From Devosia sp. Root436 (GTDB lineage Bacteria; Pseudomonadota; Alphaproteobacteria; Rhizobiales; Devosiaceae), in NCBI RefSeq assembly GCF_001426345.1, contig NZ_LMEM01000001.1, positions 283,700 through 347,699 of the forward strand: a stretch of DNA of 64,000 bases, written 5' to 3'. Under the pieces are notes generated by a model. It searched no databases, was not told the DNA's origin, and worked only from the letters and a program-made list of their open reading frames with translations. This document shows, one piece after another, positions 55,962-63,762 of the stretch. Within the stretch, counting starts at the first letter, position 1. Each line of letters starts with the position of its first letter. The position numbers and the translations under genes are program-made.

Positions 55962-58556
55962 ATGAAGGTCGTCGTCGTTGAAAGTCCGGCTAAAGCCAAG
56001 ACAATCAACAAATATCTGGGGTCGGGCTACGAGGTCCTGGCCTCCTTCGGCCATGTCCGTGATTTGCCCGCCAAGGATGGCTCGGTGCGTCCCGACGAGG
56101 ACTTCGCCATGTCCTGGGAGGTCGATACTGCCTCCCGCAAGCGCCTTGCCGACATCGCAAACGCCCTCAAGGGCGCCGATGGCCTGATCCTCGCAACCGA
56201 CCCGGATCGCGAAGGCGAAGCCATTTCCTGGCATGTGCTGGATGTGCTGCGCCAGAAGAAGGCCCTCAAGAAGGACACTACCGTCCAGCGCGTGGTGTTC
56301 AACGCCATCACCAAGGACGCCGTCACCACCGCGATGGCCCAGCCGCGCGAAATCGACATGCCGCTGGTCGATGCCTACCTGGCTCGCCGCGCCCTCGATT
56401 ACCTCGTCGGCTTCACCCTCTCGCCCATCCTGTGGCGCAAGCTTCCGGGCTCCCGCTCGGCCGGCCGCGTGCAGTCGGTAGCATTGCGCCTCGTCTCCGA
56501 CCGCGAAGCCGAGATCGAGAAGTTCAAGGCCGACGAATACTGGTCCGTCGAAGCCAAGCTGGCCCAGTCGGGCAAGAGCTTCCTCGCTCGCCTGTTCTCG
56601 GTGGATGGCAAGAAGAGTGACAAGCTCGACATCAAGACCGGCGAGAATGCCGCCGAGCTGAAGAAGCTGATCGAGGCCGGCCAGTTCAACGTGTCATCCG
56701 TCGACAAGAAGCCGACGAAACGCAATCCCTACGCCCCCTTCACCACCTCTTCGCTGCAGCAGGACGCCTCCTCGCGCCTCGGCCTGTCGCCGTCACGCAC
56801 CATGCAGATCGCCCAGCGCCTCTACGAAGACGGCCTCATCACCTATATGCGAACCGACGCCGTGCAGATGGCGCCGGAGGGCATCGCCATGGCCCGCTCG
56901 GTCATCGGCAAATACTTCGGCGAGGAATACCTCCCCGAAAAGGCTCGCATCTACCAGACCAAGGCCAAGAATGCGCAGGAAGCGCACGAAGCCATCCGCC
57001 CCACGGATATGTTCAAGCGCCCCGAACAGCTGAGCATCGATGCCGACCAGGCCAAGCTCTATGGCCTCATCTGGCGCCGCACCCTCGCCAGCCAGATGAA
57101 ATCGGCCGAGATCGACCGCACAACCGTCGATATCGCGGTCAACGTGCCCGGCCGCGCGGTGGAACTGCGTGCAGTCGGCTCCGTCGTCACCTTTCCCGGC
57201 TTCCTCAAGCTTTATGGCGTCGAAGTAAAATCTGACGAAGACACCGACGACGAGGATGACCGCGAATTGCCGCCGCTGGCCGTCGGCGACAAGCCGAGCC
57301 TGCAGCAGGTCGATATCGAGCAGCATTTCACCCAGCCGCCCAGCCGCTATACCGAAGCCAGCCTCATCAAGAAGATGGAAGAGCTCGGCATCGGCCGTCC
57401 CTCGACCTATGCCGCGACCCTCACCACTCTCAAGGACCGCGACTATGTCCGCCTCGAGGGCAAGGCCCTCCATCCCGAGGATCGCGGCCGCATCGTCACC
57501 GCCTTCCTCGAAAACTTCTTCAACCGCTATGTCGAATACGGCTTCACCGCCGGGTTGGAAGAACAGCTCGACGAGATTTCGGCCGGCGAGCTCGACTACA
57601 AGCAGGTACTGCGCGATTTCTGGCGCGATTTCACCGCCGCGACCGAGGAGATCAAGGATCTCCGCGTCTCCGAAGTGCTCGATGCGCTCAACGAGGCCCT
57701 GGCCAGCCGCATCTTCCCGCCCAAGGAAGACGGCTCGGACCCGCGCCGTTGCCCCACCTGCGGCAGCGGTCAGCTGTCGCTGAAACTGGGCAAGTTCGGC
57801 GCCTTTATCGGCTGCTCCAACTATCCCGAATGCAAGCACACGATGCAGCTTTCGGACGCCGCCTCCGGCCAGTCCAGCGAAGCGGCTCCCGGCGACGGCA
57901 TTCTGGGCACCGATCCGGAATCGGGCGAGGAAGTCTTCCTCAAGTCCGGGCGCTTTGGTCCCTATGTGCAGCTCGGCGACGGCAAGGAGCCCAAGCGCTC
58001 ATCCCTGCCCAAGGGGTGGGACGCTGCTGCCATGACGCTGGAATCGGCGATGCGCCTGCTCAAGCTGCCGCGCGAAGTCGGCCTCCATCCGGAAACCGGC
58101 CTGCCCATCTCCGCCGGCATCGGCCGCTACGGCCCCTTCGTGCTGCATGATGGCAAATATGCCAACCTGCCCGAAGTGGAAGAAGTCTTCACCGTCGGCC
58201 TCAACCGCGCCGTCGACCTCATCGCGCAAAAGGCCGCCGGCGGCTTCCAGCGCGCCAGTGCCTCGGCAATCAAGACCTTCGAGCATGACGGCGGGCCCAT
58301 CAAGATCGCCATCGGCCGCTTCGGACCCTACGCCAATCAGGGCAAGGTCTACGCCAACATTCCCAAGGATGCCAAGCCCGAGGATGTAACGCTGGAACAG
58401 GCGGTCGCCCTGATCGCCGCCAAGATCGAAGCGGGCGGCGGCAAGAAGAAGGCCCCGGCAAAGAAGGCAGCCGCCAAGAAACCGGCCGCGAAGAAAGCTC
58501 CGGCGAAAAAGGCAGCACCGAAAAAGACCGTGAAGGCGGAAGACGTTCCGTTCTAG
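55962..58556 (+). CDS. topA: DNA topoisomerase I
   Basis: Relaxes negatively supercoiled DNA by single-strand breaks. The 864-residue protein has a TOPRIM domain (VVVESPAKAKTINKYLG; LATDPDREGEAISWHV), the active Tyr in LITYMRTDAVQM, and SAGRVQSVALRLVSDREAEI. C-terminal parts include one clear four-cysteine zinc motif (CPTCGSGQ and CSNYPECKH) and repeated topoisomerase C-terminal modules (GRFGPYVQLGDG; IGRYGPFVLHDGK). A Lys/Ala/Pro-rich tail ends the protein (KKAPAKKAAAKKP), as in other alphaproteobacterial TopA. The start at MKVVVVESPAK is chosen over MRNGSS at 55944. Confidence 0.97.
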   Translation: MKVVVVESPAKAKTINKYLGSGYEVLASFGHVRDLPAKDGSVRPDEDFAMSWEVDTASRKRLADIANALKGADGLILATDPDREGEAISWHVLDVLRQKKALKKDTTVQRVVFNAITKDAVTTAMAQPREIDMPLVDAYLARRALDYLVGFTLSPILWRKLPGSRSAGRVQSVALRLVSDREAEIEKFKADEYWSVEAKLAQSGKSFLARLFSVDGKKSDKLDIKTGENAAELKKLIEAGQFNVSSVDKKPTKRNPYAPFTTSSLQQDASSRLGLSPSRTMQIAQRLYEDGLITYMRTDAVQMAPEGIAMARSVIGKYFGEEYLPEKARIYQTKAKNAQEAHEAIRPTDMFKRPEQLSIDADQAKLYGLIWRRTLASQMKSAEIDRTTVDIAVNVPGRAVELRAVGSVVTFPGFLKLYGVEVKSDEDTDDEDDRELPPLAVGDKPSLQQVDIEQHFTQPPSRYTEASLIKKMEELGIGRPSTYAATLTTLKDRDYVRLEGKALHPEDRGRIVTAFLENFFNRYVEYGFTAGLEEQLDEISAGELDYKQVLRDFWRDFTAATEEIKDLRVSEVLDALNEALASRIFPPKEDGSDPRRCPTCGSGQLSLKLGKFGAFIGCSNYPECKHTMQLSDAASGQSSEAAPGDGILGTDPESGEEVFLKSGRFGPYVQLGDGKEPKRSSLPKGWDAAAMTLESAMRLLKLPREVGLHPETGLPISAGIGRYGPFVLHDGKYANLPEVEEVFTVGLNRAVDLIAQKAAGGFQRASASAIKTFEHDGGPIKIAIGRFGPYANQGKVYANIPKDAKPEDVTLEQAVALIAAKIEAGGGKKKAPAKKAAAKKPAAKKAPAKKAAPKKTVKAEDVPF

Positions 58557-58582
58557 CCCATCTTTCCCAAAGCACCGTATCG

Positions 58583-58603
58583 CCCTCGGGCTCGACCCGA
58601 GGG
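58583..58603. repeat. Short palindrome family E, copy 1 (possible bidirectional terminator)
   Basis: CCCTCGGGCTCGACCCGAGGG is a near-perfect inverted repeat. It lies between the convergent topA and GIY-YIG stop codons and could end both transcripts, though no T run follows. Confidence 0.5.
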
Positions 58604-58607
58604 CCAC

Positions 58608-58895
58608 TCACCGCGTGATCAGGTGATAGAGATCATCCCATTCGGGATTGTCCTTCTCGATCAGGGCATCCTTCCAGTCCCTGATCCAATGCTTGACGTT
58701 TCGCTCGCGTTGCATTGCGCGATAAATGTCCTGGTGCTCTTCGAAATGCACCAGCAGATGGCAATGATGTTCCTGAGTGAAGCTGGGCACGAACTCGTTT
58801 TTGTGCTGCCATACGCGCCGAACGAGATTTGAAGTCGACCCCACATAGATGGCGCCAAACTTCCTGTTCGCCACAATGTAGACCCAAGCTGCCAT
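58608..58895 (-). CDS. GIY-YIG nuclease family protein (small, stand-alone)
   Basis: A 95-residue stand-alone GIY-YIG domain of the URI/YhbQ kind. The motif is AWVYIVANRKFGAIYVGSTSNLVRRVWQHK, in which the two Tyr and the catalytic Arg of strand-helix 1 are kept, followed by the Glu-containing RAMQRERNVKHWIRDWK block. These small proteins are common in alphaproteobacteria and of unknown role; UvrC and homing endonucleases share the fold. Palindromes of family E flank it on both sides (58583-58603 and 58919-58991). Confidence 0.9.
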   Translation of the reverse strand: MAAWVYIVANRKFGAIYVGSTSNLVRRVWQHKNEFVPSFTQEHHCHLLVHFEEHQDIYRAMQRERNVKHWIRDWKDALIEKDNPEWDDLYHLITR

Positions 58896-58918
58896 AATCC
58901 AGTGGGTGCGGAAACTGG

Positions 58919-58991
58919 TCCTCGGGTCAAGCCCGAGGACGGCCCGTGTGTAGCAACGACCCCGGGACCGCCCTCGGGCTCGACCCGAGGG
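58919..58991. repeat. Family E palindromes, copies 2 and 3
   Basis: TCCTCGGGTCAAGCCCGAGGA (58919-58939) and CCCTCGGGCTCGACCCGAGGG (58971-58991) are two short inverted repeats 31 bp apart, with CGGCCC and CCGGGACCG between them. They lie between the GIY-YIG and dipeptidase genes. Confidence 0.6.
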
Positions 58992-59011
58992 CCATCCGCC
59001 GCAGTCGCCCC

Positions 59012-60052
59012 CTACCCCATGACCCTTTCCACCATCCCCACCCAGTTCCCCAGCGCGATCTTGCGCACCAGTTCCTCCCCATAGCCCTTGTCCAGCAGCG
59101 CCTGCAGCAGCTTCTGCACGCCGGTTACGTCCCCAATAGCCGCCGGCACCATGGCGCCGTCGAAATCGCTGCCCAGCGCCACGCCGTCCTCGCCCAAAGC
59201 CTCTACCAGCGCATCGACATGGCGCACCATCAGCTCGATTTCGGTATCGGCGATGAACCTGCCGTCCGGCCGCAAGAAGCCCACGGCATAGTTGAGCCCC
59301 ACCATGCCCTTGCTCTCGGCAATGGCGGCCAGTTGCCAATCCACCAGGTTGCGGGCATGCGGGGAAATGGCATGCACATTGGAATGGGTCGCCACCAGCG
59401 GGTGGCTGCTGATGGCGGCCACATCGCGGAACCCCGCCGCATTGAGATGGCTGAGGTCGATCATCACCCCCATGCCATTGCACACCCGCACCAGTTCCTT
59501 GCCCGCATCGCTCAGGCCCGGCCCGATATCGGGGTCGGCATCGTGCCGGAACGGCACCCCGGTCCCGAAGGCATTGGCCCGGCTCCACACAATGCCGATG
59601 GAGCGCAGACCGGCCGCATGGAGCACATCCAGCGAGCGGAAGTCGGTATCGATGGCCTCGGCCCCCTCGATATGGAAAATCGCCGCCAGCGTGTCCGCCG
59701 CCATCGCCGCCCGCACGTCCCCAGCGTTGCGGCACAGTGCCAGCGCGCCCGCCCGTTCCAGCCGCAGCAGGATGGAGGCCATGCCGCTGGTCGAAGCCAT
59801 CGCATCGCCCCAGGCCAGCTCCGGCGGCAGGTTGGGGCTGAGCCCGGCACTGCCGCTCACGGCTGCCAGCCCCGTCTTCAGCGGCGGCGGAAACATGGCG
59901 AAAAACCCGCCTTTCATCCCGCCCGCTTTGGCCCGCGGCAGGTCGATATGCCCCGCCGGACTCCCCTCGATGAACCCCCGCTCCTTGTCCGCGCCATCAG
60001 TCTCCAGCAGGCGTAACAGCGTGTCATTGTGGCCGTCGAAAAAGGGAATCAT
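59012..60052 (-). CDS. Membrane dipeptidase family (peptidase M19) hydrolase
   Basis: Zinc peptidase of the renal-dipeptidase family cleaving dipeptides, often with D-residues. The protein has about 346 residues and no signal peptide. It opens with FFDGHNDTLLRL carrying the HxD metal ligands, then FHIEGAEAID with the bridging Glu near residue 114, MIDLSHLN near 195, and VATHSNVHAI near 210. The C-terminal part has VALGSDFDG, the last catalytic Asp region. An alternative start at 60067 is in frame. It is upstream of a family A repeat. Confidence 0.9.
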   Translation of the reverse strand: MIPFFDGHNDTLLRLLETDGADKERGFIEGSPAGHIDLPRAKAGGMKGGFFAMFPPPLKTGLAAVSGSAGLSPNLPPELAWGDAMASTSGMASILLRLERAGALALCRNAGDVRAAMAADTLAAIFHIEGAEAIDTDFRSLDVLHAAGLRSIGIVWSRANAFGTGVPFRHDADPDIGPGLSDAGKELVRVCNGMGVMIDLSHLNAAGFRDVAAISSHPLVATHSNVHAISPHARNLVDWQLAAIAESKGMVGLNYAVGFLRPDGRFIADTEIELMVRHVDALVEALGEDGVALGSDFDGAMVPAAIGDVTGVQKLLQALLDKGYGEELVRKIALGNWVGMVERVMG

Positions 60053-60107
60053 GTGCGGGCAGTCCATGGAATCGTGTGCCGGTCATCTATCGTAGCATCT
60101 AACCACG

Positions 60108-60208
60108 ATGTCATTCCGGCGAAGGCCGGAATCCATCCTGAGATGGCGCCGCGCACAGCAACGGTTGAAAGACCTGGGGATGGATCCCGGCCTTCGCCGG
60201 GATGACAC
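60108..60208. repeat. REP-like palindromic repeat family A, copy 4
   Basis: Arms ATGTCATTCCGGCGAAGGCC and GGCCTTCGCCGGGATGACAC surround ATCCATCCTGAGATG and GGGGATGGATC. It sits in the divergent gap between the dipeptidase and rnr. Confidence 0.85.
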
Positions 60209-60279
60209 TGTGGGTGGTGGTGCTTCAGGCGTCCCCCCCATTTGCCGAACCGCCCGCCATCCCCTACATATCCCCCAAC

Positions 60280-62568
60280 ATGAAAATCGCAAAAACCACC
60301 AAAAAACCCCGCAATACCTCCGGCCCCCGCCGCGTGACATCCCCGCGCGCAGCCGAATTGCCCAGCCGCGAACAGCTGCTCGAAGCCCTGGCCCAGCAAT
60401 CCGACATCAAGGGCAAGCGCGATCTCGCCAAGGTTTTCGGCATCCGCGGCGACATGCGCCGTCCCTTCAAGGCCATGCTGGCCGAGTTGGAGGGTGAAGG
60501 CGTCATCACGCGCACGCGAAAAGCCTTGCGCCGCACCGCCGCCCTGCCCCATGTCACCGTGCTCGATATTCCCGCCGATGCCGATCCCGACGATCTCCAC
60601 GCCTATCCGGCGCAGTGGAACGAGGAGGAAGGCGACAAGCCGCGCGTCACCGTGCTCGGCGGCCGCGACGCCCGCATCGTCCCCGCCCCCGGCGACCGCA
60701 TCCTGGCTCGTATCGATGCCGGCGAAGGCGAGGTGCCACACTACACCGCCAAGGCGATGAAAATCCTCGACAAGCCGCGTCGCGGCCAGATCGGCATTGT
60801 CCGCATGGACGAGGACGGCGCCCGCCTCATCCCGGTCGATCGCAAGCAGAAGGAAATGCGCATCCCGCTCGGCGACCTGCTCGATGCCAGGGATGGTGAT
60901 CTCGTCGAAGTGGAGGTCAAGCTCTCCGGCCGCCTGATGATCCCGCGCGCCAAGGTGACAGCGGTCATCGGCAATCCGGCCTCGGAAGGCGCGGTCAGCC
61001 TCATCGCCATCCACAATCTGGAAATCCCCTACAATTTCCCCGCCTCCGTCATCCGCGAAGCCGAAGAGGCCAGCGAAGCGACCCTCAAAGGCCGCGAAGA
61101 CTGGCGCGATATCCCGCTCATCACCATCGACCCGTCAGACGCCAAGGACCATGACGACGCCGTCTATGCCCAGCCCGATACCGATCCCGCCAATCCCGGC
61201 GGTCACATCGTCTATGTCGCCATCGCCGATGTCGCCGCCTATGTCCGTCCCGGCACCGCGCTTGATCGCGAAGCCTATCTGCGCGGCAATTCGGTCTATT
61301 TCCCCGACCGTGTGGTCCCCATGCTGCCCGAGCGCATTTCCAACGAACTGTGTTCGCTGAAGCAGGGCGAACCGCGAGCCGCCTTGGCCGTGCGCATGGT
61401 CATGGGCGCCGACGGCAAGAAGCGCCGCCACAGTTTCCATCGCGTGCTGATGCGTTCGGCCGCCAAGCTCAGCTACCAGCAGGCCCAGGCCGCCATCGAC
61501 GGCAATGCCGACGACCAGACCGGCCCCCTGCTCGACCCTATCTTGCGCCCGCTCTACGCGGCTTACGACGCCATGGCCACCGCCCGCGACCTCAGGGGCC
61601 CGCTCGATCTCGACCTGCCCGAGCGCAAGATCGTGCTCGACGACAGGGGCATGGTGAAGGATATCCGTATTCCCGAGCGGCTCGACGCCCATCGCCTCAT
61701 CGAGGAAATAATGATCGCCGCCAATGTCGCGGCGGCCGAAACGCTGGAAGAAAAACGCACGCCCCTGCTCTACCGCGTCCATGACGAACCCTCATCGGAG
61801 AAGCTGCAGGCCCTGCGCGACTTCCTGGGGTCGCTGGACATCTCGATCAAGAAGTCTGACGCCGTTCGCGCCAGCGATTTCAACGGCATCCTCAGCCAGG
61901 CCCGCAAGGCCGGCAATGTCGAACAGGTTTCCGAAATGGTCCTCCGCTCACAGGCGCAGGCCGTCTACGACAATGAAAATCTCGGCCATTTCGGCCTCAA
62001 CCTCGATCGCTACGCCCACTTCACCTCGCCCATCCGCCGTTATGCCGACCTCATCGTCCACCGCGCTTTGATCACGGCCCTCGGCCTGGGCGATGACGGT
62101 CTCAGCGAAAACGAAGCCCTGCGCCTGGCAGGCATCGCACAGCACATCTCGGCCACCGAGCGCCGCGCCATGCTGGCCGAGCGTGAAACCGCCGATCGGC
62201 TGCTCGCCCAATTCCTGGCGGCACAGATCGGCGCCCGTTTCGAGGGACGCATTTCCGGCGTCACCCGCTCCGGCCTGTTCGTCCGCCTGCTCGAAACCGG
62301 CGCCGACGGCTTCATCCCCGCCTCCACCCTGGGCGAGGACTATTATCGCTATGTCGAAGACCAGCAGGCGATGATCGGCGATCGCGGCGGCGAGAAATTC
62401 GCCCTGGGCGACCGCGTCACCGTGCGGCTGCTTGAAGCCGCGCCGGTCGCCGGTGCCCTGCGCTTCGAGCTGCTGTCCGAAGGCACGCGCGGCAATCCGT
62501 CATCTGGCCGGCGCGGCCAGAAGCGCCCATCTAGGTCTTACGGTCCCAGGGGCCGCAGAAAGAGGTAA
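60280..62568 (+). CDS. rnr: Ribonuclease R
   Basis: RNase R is a 3'-5' exoribonuclease that degrades structured RNA. The 762-residue protein has an N-terminal helix-turn-helix part (REQLLEALAQQSDIKGKRDLAKVF), cold-shock domains, the RNB catalytic domain (the ITIDPSDAKDHDDAVYA block with its Asp cluster and the RYAHFTSPIRRYADLIVHRAL block), and a C-terminal S1 domain (GARFEGRISGVTRSGLFVRL). The C-terminus is basic (RGQKRPSRSYGPRGRRKR). The start MKIAKTTKKPR at 60280 is chosen over an upstream ATG that begins inside the repeat-containing gap. DUF983 starts 3 bp after its stop. Confidence 0.95.
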   Translation: MKIAKTTKKPRNTSGPRRVTSPRAAELPSREQLLEALAQQSDIKGKRDLAKVFGIRGDMRRPFKAMLAELEGEGVITRTRKALRRTAALPHVTVLDIPADADPDDLHAYPAQWNEEEGDKPRVTVLGGRDARIVPAPGDRILARIDAGEGEVPHYTAKAMKILDKPRRGQIGIVRMDEDGARLIPVDRKQKEMRIPLGDLLDARDGDLVEVEVKLSGRLMIPRAKVTAVIGNPASEGAVSLIAIHNLEIPYNFPASVIREAEEASEATLKGREDWRDIPLITIDPSDAKDHDDAVYAQPDTDPANPGGHIVYVAIADVAAYVRPGTALDREAYLRGNSVYFPDRVVPMLPERISNELCSLKQGEPRAALAVRMVMGADGKKRRHSFHRVLMRSAAKLSYQQAQAAIDGNADDQTGPLLDPILRPLYAAYDAMATARDLRGPLDLDLPERKIVLDDRGMVKDIRIPERLDAHRLIEEIMIAANVAAAETLEEKRTPLLYRVHDEPSSEKLQALRDFLGSLDISIKKSDAVRASDFNGILSQARKAGNVEQVSEMVLRSQAQAVYDNENLGHFGLNLDRYAHFTSPIRRYADLIVHRALITALGLGDDGLSENEALRLAGIAQHISATERRAMLAERETADRLLAQFLAAQIGARFEGRISGVTRSGLFVRLLETGADGFIPASTLGEDYYRYVEDQQAMIGDRGGEKFALGDRVTVRLLEAAPVAGALRFELLSEGTRGNPSSGRRGQKRPSRSYGPRGRRKR

Positions 62569-62571
62569 TAG

Positions 62572-62961
62572 ATGGGTGCGAAAAGTCTTGAGGAGCGCAG
62601 CGTAGCTCAGGCCATGTGGCGCGGCACACTGTGCAAGTGTCCCCATTGCGGCAAGGGCCGCATGTTCCGCGCCTATCTCAAGGTGGCCGACCAGTGCGAA
62701 GCCTGCGGCGAGCAGCTCAATCTGCACCGGGCCGACGACTTCCCGCCCTATATCGCCATCATGATCGTCGGCCATCTGCTGGTCGGGCTCATGCTGCATA
62801 TGGACATGGCCTACCACGTCAATCCGCTGACCTATCTCTACACCATGGTCCCGCTCGGCATCGTCCTGCCGCTGCTTATCCTCCCCTCGGTCAAGGGGTC
62901 TATAGTCGGCCTGCAATGGGCCAACCACATGTATGGGTTCGGTACCGGGCAAGTGGACTAA
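62572..62961 (+). CDS. DUF983 family membrane protein
   Basis: A 129-residue protein with a four-cysteine zinc motif at the N-terminus (CKCPHCGKGRMF and QCEACGEQL) followed by two hydrophobic helices (IAIMIVGHLLVGLMLHMDM; YTMVPLGIVLPLLILPSV). This is the DUF983 family, which has no assigned biochemical role. It follows rnr closely and precedes rpmG, the usual order in rhizobia. Confidence 0.9.
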   Translation: MGAKSLEERSVAQAMWRGTLCKCPHCGKGRMFRAYLKVADQCEACGEQLNLHRADDFPPYIAIMIVGHLLVGLMLHMDMAYHVNPLTYLYTMVPLGIVLPLLILPSVKGSIVGLQWANHMYGFGTGQVD

Positions 62962-62962
62962 C

Positions 62963-63094
62963 TGCCACGCCCTCGTGGTTCGAGGGTCGCTACGCTCCCG
63001 CCTCACCATGAGGGCTACTCTTGGTGCGGTGTTCCAGTAGCCCTCATGGTGAGGTGCGAGTTCTTCGCGAGCCTCGAACCACGAGGGCGTGGCA
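62963..63094. repeat. Nested palindromic repeat family B, copy 4
   Basis: The outer arm GCCACGCCCTCGTGGTTCGA and its mate ending in GAGGGCGTGGCA surround inner arms CTCACCATGAGGGCTACT and AGTAGCCCTCATGGTGAG. The left module is GGTCGCTACGCTCCCG, the right module CGAGTTCTTCGCGAGC, the reverse arrangement of copy 1. It lies between the DUF983 gene and the rpmG promoter region. Confidence 0.85.
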
Positions 63095-63117
63095 CCAATG
63101 TAAGAGTACACTGCGAC

Positions 63118-63146
63118 TTGACTTCCGGACCAAAATCCGTAGGTTG
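63118..63146 (+). promoter_or_regulatory. Candidate sigma-70 promoter of rpmG
   Basis: TTGACT (63118-63123) and a weak -10 TAGGTT (63140-63145) are 16 bp apart, about 60 bp upstream of the rpmG start and just after the family B repeat. The -35 box is good and the -10 box poor. Confidence 0.35.
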
Positions 63147-63204
63147 CGCCCAAATTCCGGCGCCGGGGAATCCGCGGCGCCTTTGTTATTGTGAGGACTG
63201 ACCA

Positions 63205-63372
63205 ATGGCCAAAGCCGCTTCCGTCAAGATCAAGCTCGTGTCGACGGCTGATACTGGCTACTACTACGTCACCAAGAAGAATGCCCGCACCCAGACCGAG
63301 AAGCTCTCGTACAACAAGTACGACCCGGTCGTGCGCAAGCATGTCGAATTCAAGGAAGCCAAGATCAAGTAA
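63205..63372 (+). CDS. rpmG: 50S ribosomal protein L33
   Basis: L33 is a small ribosomal protein of the large subunit. The 55-residue protein has the family residues [19 protein letters not shown], the [19 protein letters not shown] stretch and the C-terminal KEAKIK. It lacks the zinc-binding cysteines, so it is the C-minus form. The start is preceded by GAGGACTGACC. It lies upstream of pleD in the common alphaproteobacterial rpmG-pleD neighbourhood. Confidence 0.96.
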   Translation: MAKAASVKIKLVSTADTGYYYVTKKNARTQTEKLSYNKYDPVVRKHVEFKEAKIK

Positions 63373-63402
63373 TCTGGTCTCTGCTCCCTGCTGAAAAGCG
63401 CG

Positions 63403-63433
63403 AAAGCCCCGCATTGAAAATGCGGGGCTTTTT
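63403..63433 (+). terminator. Rho-independent terminator of rpmG
   Basis: AAAGCCCCGCA pairs with TGCGGGGCTTT around a seven-base loop and runs into TTTT. It lies about 30 bp after the rpmG stop. Confidence 0.92.
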
Positions 63434-63762
63434 GCTGCCCGTTTTCCCGCAGGCGGGCTGTCGGTGCTAACAGTGTGCTAACGAATTCGCGCCATGTGTG
63501 GCGGGCTGTTGGAGCAAGAGTGGCTGGTCCGGAGCGGCATGTCGAAGAGGCCACTCTGTCCGCATCCGGACCAACCGCCCTACGGGACTCAGGAGTTGCG
63601 GCGGACCTGAGAGAAGCCGTAGGGAACCCTCAGCAACTGTCCCAAAATGGGTCACTCGCTGTGTTGGGGCAACCTACCGCTTGCCGGCGAAAACTCAAGG
63701 AATACCAGCGCCTAACGGCTGGTAAAGCTCTGTTAATTATAACAGATAACCCTAACGCGGGT
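63434..63762. other. 329-bp gap between rpmG terminator and pleD with no recognised gene
   Basis: No convincing open frame or RNA gene is visible. A direct repeat GTGCTAAC occurs at 63464-63471 and 63475-63482. The right end (63715-63760) is AT-richer (TTAATTATAACAGATAACCC). The segment could be a remnant or hold 3' regulatory sequence of pleD; nothing more can be supported. Confidence 0.4.

Noticed and set aside
63498-63725. 75-residue plus-strand frame in the rpmG-pleD gap
   Set aside because: No ribosome site, no motif and an Arg/Ser/Trp-biased translation typical of chance frames; kept only as a gap with no gene.
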